A stretch of DNA of 11,512 nucleotides, taken from contig JASHSA010000038.1 of the NCBI GenBank assembly GCA_030037035.1, forward strand, positions 1 to 11,512, given 5' to 3'. The DNA comes from Thermoplasmata archaeon (lineage in GTDB: Archaea; Thermoplasmatota; Thermoplasmata; Lutacidiplasmatales; UBA184). This document shows positions 6,798 to 11,512 of this stretch, piece after piece. The position numbers and the translations under genes were made by a program. A model generated the notes under the pieces. That model made no database searches, was not told the DNA's origin, and saw nothing but the letters and a program-made list of their open reading frames with translations. Position 1 is the stretch's first letter. The number at the start of each line of letters is the position of its first letter.

Positions 6798-7583
6798 TCA
6801 CTCCCGACGAAATCGTCGCCGACGCCGGTCCGTCGAGTCGTCGTCCTCGGCGTCGTCGCGACGGTCGCGGCGACGGAACGACGGACCCCCGCCGCGATAC
6901 CGCGGACCCTCGCCGCCGGAATCGCGGCGAGGAGGGTAGCGTCCCTGGCGGCGGAACGACGGTGGCCCACTACGCCGAGGGCGACCCCGGTCGCCGCCGT
7001 CCCCTCGTCCCCGGCCGAACTCCCTTCGCGGGGGTAGGGTGAAGCGATTGCCGCACGACCCGCACTCTCCCGTCACGTTCCCGTCGGGGTCGGTCGAGAA
7101 CCTCAGGGGCCCTCCGCACTCTCGACACGGTCGCGAGCGCGACGGACCGAACCCGCCCCCCTCGTCCCGGGGAGGCCGGCCGCGAGGCCGGAACGTGCGG
7201 GTCGGCTCCGCGGGGGGCGAGGTCGCGAGTACGTAGGTGAACGTCGTACTGCACGAGCTGCACTGTGCCTCGAGGCTCCCTTCGGCAGAGGCGCGCACGG
7301 CGAGGGCGGCACCGCAGACGCTGCACGGCGGGCCCGCGGGGATCGTCGAGGCCTCGCGCGCCCCTTGCGTCGTCTCCTCGTCGGACGCGGCCTCCGGGGG
7401 CGAGCCGGAGGGCCCTCCCGAGCCGGCCTGGGTCTGCTCGAGGATCGTGAACGTGCGCCCGCACTCCGAGCAGGTCCCCTGAAGGACCCGGGCCGTCGCC
7501 TCGACGTACTCGGCCTCAGCCCCACAGTCCGGACACGACTTCTCCACGGGTGCCTCGTCGGCGTACCGGCGACGGGCCCTCAT
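6798..7583 (-). CDS. Triple zinc-ribbon protein with RG-rich C-terminal tail
   Basis: A 261-residue protein with three CxxC...CxxC zinc ribbons: Cys17/20 with 38/41, Cys87/90 with 108/111, and Cys153/156 with 174/177. Each second pair is followed by an aromatic strand (RTFTI, TTFTYV, NRFTL), showing that the three are repeats of one module. They are separated by Gly/Ser/Pro/Glu-rich linkers. From about residue 186 the protein is an Arg/Gly-rich low-complexity tail with two copies of a GPPSFRR/GGPSFRR element and an acidic patch (about 243-249) before the final poly-Arg. Zinc ribbons plus an RG-rich tail suggest nucleic-acid, probably RNA, binding; no specific function is claimed. The ATG at 7583 is supported by a very strong Shine-Dalgarno on the minus strand (7591-7598). 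Confidence 0.78.
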   Translation of the reverse strand: MRARRRYADEAPVEKSCPDCGAEAEYVEATARVLQGTCSECGRTFTILEQTQAGSGGPSGSPPEAASDEETTQGAREASTIPAGPPCSVCGAALAVRASAEGSLEAQCSSCSTTFTYVLATSPPAEPTRTFRPRGRPPRDEGGGFGPSRSRPCRECGGPLRFSTDPDGNVTGECGSCGNRFTLPPRREFGRGRGDGGDRGRPRRSGPPSFRRQGRYPPRRDSGGEGPRYRGGGPSFRRRDRRDDAEDDDSTDRRRRRFRRE

Positions 7584-7590
7584 TAGATGG

Positions 7591-7598
7591 CCTCCTCC
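7591..7598 (-). promoter_or_regulatory. Strong Shine-Dalgarno of the zinc-ribbon gene
   Basis: On the minus strand these bases read GGAGGAGG, 7 bases before the ATG at 7583. It fixes the start and contrasts with the cyclase and the 5094-6659 gene, which have no such motif. Confidence 0.7.
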
Positions 7599-7627
7599 CG
7601 GAACGATGCCCGACCGGTCCCCCGTCG

Positions 7628-7662
7628 CCCGCGGTCCGCGGGGTCCCCGGTCCGGTCGGACC
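7628..7662. repeat. Small inverted repeats in a divergent intergenic region
   Basis: The 171-base region between the divergent zinc-ribbon and membrane-protein genes contains CCCGCG/CGCGGG arms (7628-7633, 7637-7642) with a 3-base gap, then GGTCC/GGACC arms (7649-7653, 7658-7662) with a 4-base gap. A CCGGTCGG word also recurs (about 7652 and 7671). They could be regulator sites for the divergent pair, but short GC-rich palindromes are expected by chance here. Confidence 0.25.
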
Positions 7663-7743
7663 CGCGTGTACCGGTCGGGTCCGTGAGCGGACGCCGTGCG
7701 AGTCGGGTTGGAGCCTTTGAGTAGCCTCCCAGCCTCCGGGGTC

Positions 7744-7748
7744 GAGGA
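7744..7748 (+). promoter_or_regulatory. Shine-Dalgarno deciding the start of the small membrane protein
   Basis: GAGGA lies 6 bases before the GTG at 7755. The alternative in-frame ATG at 7764 has only AGAGG directly abutting it, which is too close, so GTG is preferred. Confidence 0.45.
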
Positions 7749-7754
7749 CGCCTC

Positions 7755-7988
7755 GTGCAGAGGATGACCCTCGCCGCGCTCGCGTCGCTCGTCGGGTTCG
7801 CGGTCTCGATCGTGCTCTACAGCTACTTTCCGTTCCCCGGCGACGGGACCCGCTGGGAGGACCCGGAGCTGTGGGTCTCGCTCCTGCTCCTGATCGTCGG
7901 CCTCGTGTCGTTCGTCGTCCTCCTCATCACCGGCCTGATCACCGTCCTCAATCGAGGTACGGAGCGTCCTCCGAGCCGACCTCCGTAG
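7755..7988 (+). CDS. Small two-helix membrane protein
   Basis: A 77-residue hypothetical protein with two hydrophobic segments: about residues 4-25 (MTLAALASLVGFAVSIVLYS) and about 38-66 (LWVSLLLLIVGLVSFVVLLI and onward). A short polar loop (FPGDGTRWEDPE) joins them and the C terminus is basic and proline-rich. By the positive-inside rule the Arg-rich C terminus is probably cytoplasmic. No family is recognised. It is divergent from the zinc-ribbon gene and convergent with the cyclase gene, about 95 bases beyond its stop. Hydrophobic continuity and a plausible ribosome-binding site support a real gene. GTG 7755 is preferred over ATG 7764. Confidence 0.65.
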   Translation: MQRMTLAALASLVGFAVSIVLYSYFPFPGDGTRWEDPELWVSLLLLIVGLVSFVVLLITGLITVLNRGTERPPSRPP

Positions 7989-8084
7989 ACGCTCACCGAC
8001 GAACCTCCGCGGACCCGCCCGGGTCCATTGCCCTGCGCAGGCAGGGCGCGCCGACCCCGGCCCAGGGCACGGTCGGAGCGGTAC

Positions 8085-11000
8085 CTACCCCGGTCGGTCC
8101 TCCGCGCGGACGCCGACCTTCGAGAGGAACTCGGAGGCCTGCTCGCTCAGCTCGGCGGCCCTCGCCGTCTGGCCGGCCGGGCCGAGCACCCCGGCGAGGC
8201 CGAGCTGGGTCTGGGCCCACTCGTACTGCCAGCCGAGCCTCCGCCAGAGCGCGTTCGACTCCTCCAGCGCCGCGATCGCGCCGGGGAGGTCCCCCCGGTG
8301 GCTCCGCACCCATCCCTCCGCCCGGGCACCGTAGGCCCTTCCCAGCTCCTCGCCCGACGTGCGGGCGAGGTCGGCGAGCTCGCGGAGGCTCGCCTCCGCC
8401 CCCTCGGCGTTCCCCGCGTCCAGGTGGGCCCGGACGAGGAGCCCGAGGCCCTCGAGGAGGAACAGCGCGTCCATCGCCGGAGGTCCCGCCTTCCGGCTGA
8501 GCTCGTTCGCCGTGCGCAGGTGCTCGACCGCGGAGGTCGGCCTCCCCCGCCGCAGCGCGCACCGACCGAGGACGATGTGCGTGTGCGCCCGGTCGGTCCA
8601 GTCGCCGCCTTCGGAGAGGAGCCGCTCCGCCTCCCAGAGGAGCTGCTCGGCGCGGTCGACCTCCCCCCGGGCGAGGGCGACCTCGGCGAGGACGACGATC
8701 GCCGTCGACCGCTCCCGGCGGGGGTCGCCGGCAGCGAACGTGCGGTGCTCGAGCGCCGTGCGCTCGGCCCGCCCGAGGTCGCCGATCCGCCACTCGATGT
8801 ACGTGAGGAGGCCGCCCTTGACGGCCATCTCGAAGCGGACGTCCTTGCCCCGCCGGGCGTACTCGATCGCGTCCTCCGCGGCCCGCAGGGCGGCCCGGGC
8901 GTCCCCCCGGATCTGCAGGAGCGCGATCGCCTTCAGCATCAGGACGTTCGGCACGACCGCGCGCGCCTCCGTCCGGGTGGCGAGGCCGAGGGCGATCTCG
9001 AGGTGCTCCCAGACCCGGGCGCTCTCGCCGGGGGGGACGACCGACGCGAGCATCATCCGGGCCGACGCCTCGACGGTCGGGGCGCCGACCTTCCCGGCGA
9101 TCTCGATCGCGCGGCTCCAGTTCTCCGCCGCCTCGCGCAGGCGGACCTCCTGGAACATCAGCACGCCGATCGCGTCGTACAGCCGGGCGAGCTCGATCCC
9201 CGGGGCCTCCGCCTCGAGGAGGCGTCGCGCCTTCTCGAGGTGCTCCATCGCCCGGACCGGCTCGTTGTGGGCGGAGATCCGCCGGGCGATCCCCCGGTGG
9301 GCGACGCCGGCCTCGACGTTGAGGCCGAGCTGCTCGTAGGTCTCCGCGGCCTCCCGCATCGCGCGGTAGCCCTCGGTGTGGCGTCCGAGCAGGTCGTACT
9401 GCTCGCCGAGACGGAACAGGACCTCCGCCCGTCGCTTCGGGTCCGGCCGGGCCTCGAGGAGCTCCTGGGCGAGCTCGTACTGGTGCAGCGCCTCCTCCCG
9501 GGCGTGGAGCCGGACCGCCTCCTCGGCGGCCCGGAGGGTGTAGTCGAGCGCCTTGTCGAAGTCGCTCGCGCGGACGAAGTGGTGGGCGAGCTCCGCGGCG
9601 GGGGTCGGGACCCCCTCGGCGGCGAGCGCCTCGAGGACGCGGGCGGCGTTCGCGTGGTACCGGGCCCGACGCACGAGGCTGATCTCCTCGTAGAGCGTCT
9701 CCTGGAGGAGCCGGTCGGTGAACGCGTACGTCGAGCGGCCGGAGCCGGACGGCCGCTCCTCGAGGATCCGGTCCCCGATCGCCCCCTCGAGACGGCCGAG
9801 GAGCTCGTCGGCGCCGACGCCGCTCAGCCGCTGGAGCGCGTCGAACGTGAACTGCGAGCCGAGGACGCTCGCCTGACGCAAGAGGTCGACGGTCGGCTGG
9901 TCGAGCTCGGCGAGCCGCTGGCGGATGACCGACTGGACCCCCGGGGGGAGCCGGATGTCGACCCCGACCTTCGGGGTCCATCCCTCCTCGGTCCAGACGA
10001 GCGAGCCGTCCCGGACGAGCGAGCGGACGATCGCCTCGAGGACCATCGGGTTGCCGCCGGACTTCTCGACCAGGAGCGAGGCGAGCGGCCCGCCGGAGGT
10101 CGGCAGGCGTCCCTTGAGCATCCCGCGGACCATCTGCAGGGACGTCGCGGGATCGAGCCGCCGGAGGGGGATCACCTCCAGCCGGCGCTCCCGGACGAGC
10201 CGCTCGAGCAGCGGCTCGAGCCGGCCACGGTCGCGGGCCGGCTCCTCCTGGTAGGCGCCGATCACGAGCACGCGGCGTCCGTGGAGCCGCCGCGCGACGT
10301 AGTCGAGGAGGTGGAGCGAGGCGGCGTCGGCCCACTGGAGGTCGTCCAGGACGACGACGACCGGGGCCTCCCGGCCCATGTTCTCGAGGAACCGGAGGAT
10401 CCCGTCGAAGAGGCGCACCTGGGACGATTCCGGGGCCGGCGCCGCCTCCGCCCCCGGACCGAGGCGCCCCCTCAGCTCCGGGACCAGCTGGGTGACCTCG
10501 GCGGCGCAGTCGGCGCAGACCTTGTAGAGGAGCGGGTTCGGGGCCTCCCGGGCGAAGTCGCGCACCGCCTCGGACCACGGGGCGAACGGGACCGACGCGC
10601 CCGCCGGGTCGCCCCGACCGCGCAGGACGCGGGCGCCGTCCTTCTCGGCGCCGGCGACGAACTCGTCGATCAGGCGGCTCTTGCCGACCCCGGATTCCCC
10701 GGCGATCGCCACGGCGACGCCCTCGCCTTCCCCGACGTTCGCCCGCGCGGCGCGCAGTCGGTCGAGCTCCTCCTTGCGGTCCGTGAACGGGGTCGCCTCG
10801 GAGAGGCTCGGCGGGGTCCACGGCAGCTCGAGCCGGTAGACGCTGACGGGGGTCTGGATGTTCTTGAGGAACGCCCGCTCGAGCGGTCGCAGCGGGTACG
10901 GGATCTTGTTCTGGACCTGCTCGTGGACCGGCCCGGAGACGCAGACCCCGCCGGGCTCGGCGAGCGGCTCGATGCGGGAGGCGATGTTCACGGCGTCCCC

Positions 11001-11336
11001 GTAGACGTCGCTGCCGGAGTGCACGACGTCCCCGACGTGGATCCCGACGCGGATCTCGATCCGCTCCCCGGTCGTGTCCCGGTTCCGCTCGAAGAACCGC
11101 CGCTGCATCGCGACCGCGCACTCGGTCGCGTCGAGCGCGCTGTCGTACTCCACGAGCATCCCGTCGCCCATCGTCTTCACCTCCCGGCCCCCGAACCGGT
11201 CGAACACCGACTTCAGCAGCCGGTGCTGCTCTTCGACGTGCTTGAGGGCGAGGGGCTCGTCGCGCTGGGTGAGCGCCGAGTAGCCGACCATGTCGGTGAA
11301 CATGATCGCGGCGAGCCGACGGCGTCCTTCGGGCAC
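8085..11336 (-). CDS. Class III adenylate/guanylate cyclase - AAA/STAND ATPase - TPR protein
   Basis: A 1083-residue protein (numbering from the GTG at 11336). Residues about 5-170 are a class III cyclase domain with every catalytic element: metal Asp15 (FTDMVGYS) and Asp58 (KTMGDG), purine-specifying Lys54 and Asp110 (SDVYGDAVN), and transition-state Asn117 and Arg121 (VNIASR). Lys and Asp at the purine sites favour ATP, making cAMP the likely product. An AAA/STAND-type ATPase follows: Walker A GESGVGKS at about 213-220 and Walker B VVVVLDDLQWAD at about 328-337. A winged-helix-like part with LLRQASVLGSQFTFDALQRL lies before about 570. Tandem TPR-like helical hairpins fill about 575-1080, presumably the sensor or partner-binding part. 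No membrane segment is seen, so it is probably cytosolic. An in-frame TTG at 11360 would add eight residues, but it overlaps the TATA-like element; the GTG lies where transcription should begin, giving a leaderless mRNA. Confidence 0.9.
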   Translation of the reverse strand: MPEGRRRLAAIMFTDMVGYSALTQRDEPLALKHVEEQHRLLKSVFDRFGGREVKTMGDGMLVEYDSALDATECAVAMQRRFFERNRDTTGERIEIRVGIHVGDVVHSGSDVYGDAVNIASRIEPLAEPGGVCVSGPVHEQVQNKIPYPLRPLERAFLKNIQTPVSVYRLELPWTPPSLSEATPFTDRKEELDRLRAARANVGEGEGVAVAIAGESGVGKSRLIDEFVAGAEKDGARVLRGRGDPAGASVPFAPWSEAVRDFAREAPNPLLYKVCADCAAEVTQLVPELRGRLGPGAEAAPAPESSQVRLFDGILRFLENMGREAPVVVVLDDLQWADAASLHLLDYVARRLHGRRVLVIGAYQEEPARDRGRLEPLLERLVRERRLEVIPLRRLDPATSLQMVRGMLKGRLPTSGGPLASLLVEKSGGNPMVLEAIVRSLVRDGSLVWTEEGWTPKVGVDIRLPPGVQSVIRQRLAELDQPTVDLLRQASVLGSQFTFDALQRLSGVGADELLGRLEGAIGDRILEERPSGSGRSTYAFTDRLLQETLYEEISLVRRARYHANAARVLEALAAEGVPTPAAELAHHFVRASDFDKALDYTLRAAEEAVRLHAREEALHQYELAQELLEARPDPKRRAEVLFRLGEQYDLLGRHTEGYRAMREAAETYEQLGLNVEAGVAHRGIARRISAHNEPVRAMEHLEKARRLLEAEAPGIELARLYDAIGVLMFQEVRLREAAENWSRAIEIAGKVGAPTVEASARMMLASVVPPGESARVWEHLEIALGLATRTEARAVVPNVLMLKAIALLQIRGDARAALRAAEDAIEYARRGKDVRFEMAVKGGLLTYIEWRIGDLGRAERTALEHRTFAAGDPRRERSTAIVVLAEVALARGEVDRAEQLLWEAERLLSEGGDWTDRAHTHIVLGRCALRRGRPTSAVEHLRTANELSRKAGPPAMDALFLLEGLGLLVRAHLDAGNAEGAEASLRELADLARTSGEELGRAYGARAEGWVRSHRGDLPGAIAALEESNALWRRLGWQYEWAQTQLGLAGVLGPAGQTARAAELSEQASEFLSKVGVRAEDRPG

Positions 11337-11358
11337 GGACGGCGTAGCGGCGTCGGAC

Positions 11359-11366
11359 AATAATTC
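11359..11366 (-). promoter_or_regulatory. TATA-like element of the cyclase gene, implying a leaderless start
   Basis: On the minus strand this reads GAATTATT, an isolated A/T run in GC-rich surroundings. Its centre is about 26 bases before the GTG at 11336, the standard distance from an archaeal TATA box to the first transcribed base. No Shine-Dalgarno precedes either this GTG or the TTG at 11360, which agrees with leaderless initiation. Confidence 0.45.
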
Positions 11367-11512
11367 AGTAGGTTGCTCGGCGCGATGCCCCCCGCCTCCC
11401 TGGCAGGCGGCGTCCAGGACCGGCTCGGAGCGTTCTGTAGGCCTTCCGCACCCTGCTCGGCCGCCGGCGCGAGCGACCCCCCGACCGCGCTACGGAGCGA
11501 CGCTCGGGAGGG
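11367..11512. other. Right-edge intergenic sequence
   Basis: About 145 bases upstream of the cyclase gene with no open frame of interest. A weak GCCT/AGGC hairpin is visible near 11395-11409, but nothing else is supported. Confidence 0.4.

Noticed and set aside
8028..11363. 1111-codon open frame on the plus strand opposite the cyclase gene, and a 1042-codon frame at 7993-11121 on the minus strand
   Set aside because: Both are shadows: the translations are Arg/Pro/Gly/Leu-rich without domain motifs, while the 8085-11336 frame encodes clear cyclase and ATPase motifs.
1..11512. CRISPR array, insertion sequence or attachment-site repeats
   Set aside because: No regularly spaced direct repeats, transposase or integrase motifs, or long terminal inverted repeats are visible. 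The long direct similarity between 2210-3229 and 4143-5078 is protein-level paralogy.

Overview
This is a very GC-rich window (roughly 70% G+C by eye) with eight supported protein-coding genes, no recognisable rRNA or tRNA and no CRISPR array. The rare A/T-rich islands look like archaeal TATA boxes (993-1000 on +, 11359-11366 on -). The largest gene appears to have a leaderless GTG start, and there is a multi-zinc-ribbon protein with an RG-rich tail. Together these suggest a high-GC archaeon, perhaps a soil or sediment Thermoplasmata-type lineage. A GC-rich bacterium is not excluded, because strong Shine-Dalgarno motifs precede several genes and the 995-1000 box could also serve as a bacterial -10.

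Layout. A GNAT acetyltransferase (113-658, +) is followed by about 330 bases with no gene. A promoter island with a TATA-like box and a 9+9 bp palindrome at the predicted transcription start (993-1045) then leads into a four-gene forward cassette: a short flotillin-like SPFH protein (1230-2198), a P-loop GTPase-like protein (2210-3229), a protein resembling the N-terminal domain of GTPase-associated protein 1, GAP1-N (3273-4079), and a paralogue of the GTPase in which three key nucleotide-binding residues are all glutamine (4143-5078). An unrecognised 521-residue protein (5094-6659, -) converges on the cassette with only 15 bases between. Upstream of it on the same strand is a triple-zinc-ribbon protein with an RG-rich tail (6798-7583, -). 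A 77-residue two-helix membrane protein (7755-7988, +) is divergent from that. The right side is filled by a large class III nucleotidyl cyclase-ATPase-TPR protein (8085-11336, -).

How the genes may work together. The forward cassette is the interesting part. SPFH proteins scaffold membrane domains, and GAP1 and its GTPase pairs were defined computationally as parts of predicted NTP-dependent conflict or signalling systems. An active GTPase next to a catalytically dead paralogue suggests a heterodimeric switch recruited to a membrane by the mini-flotillin, with the GAP1-N protein as regulator or adaptor. That combination is inference; the individual family calls rest on motifs visible in the translations. 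The cyclase has all canonical catalytic residues and is probably an independent signalling gene.
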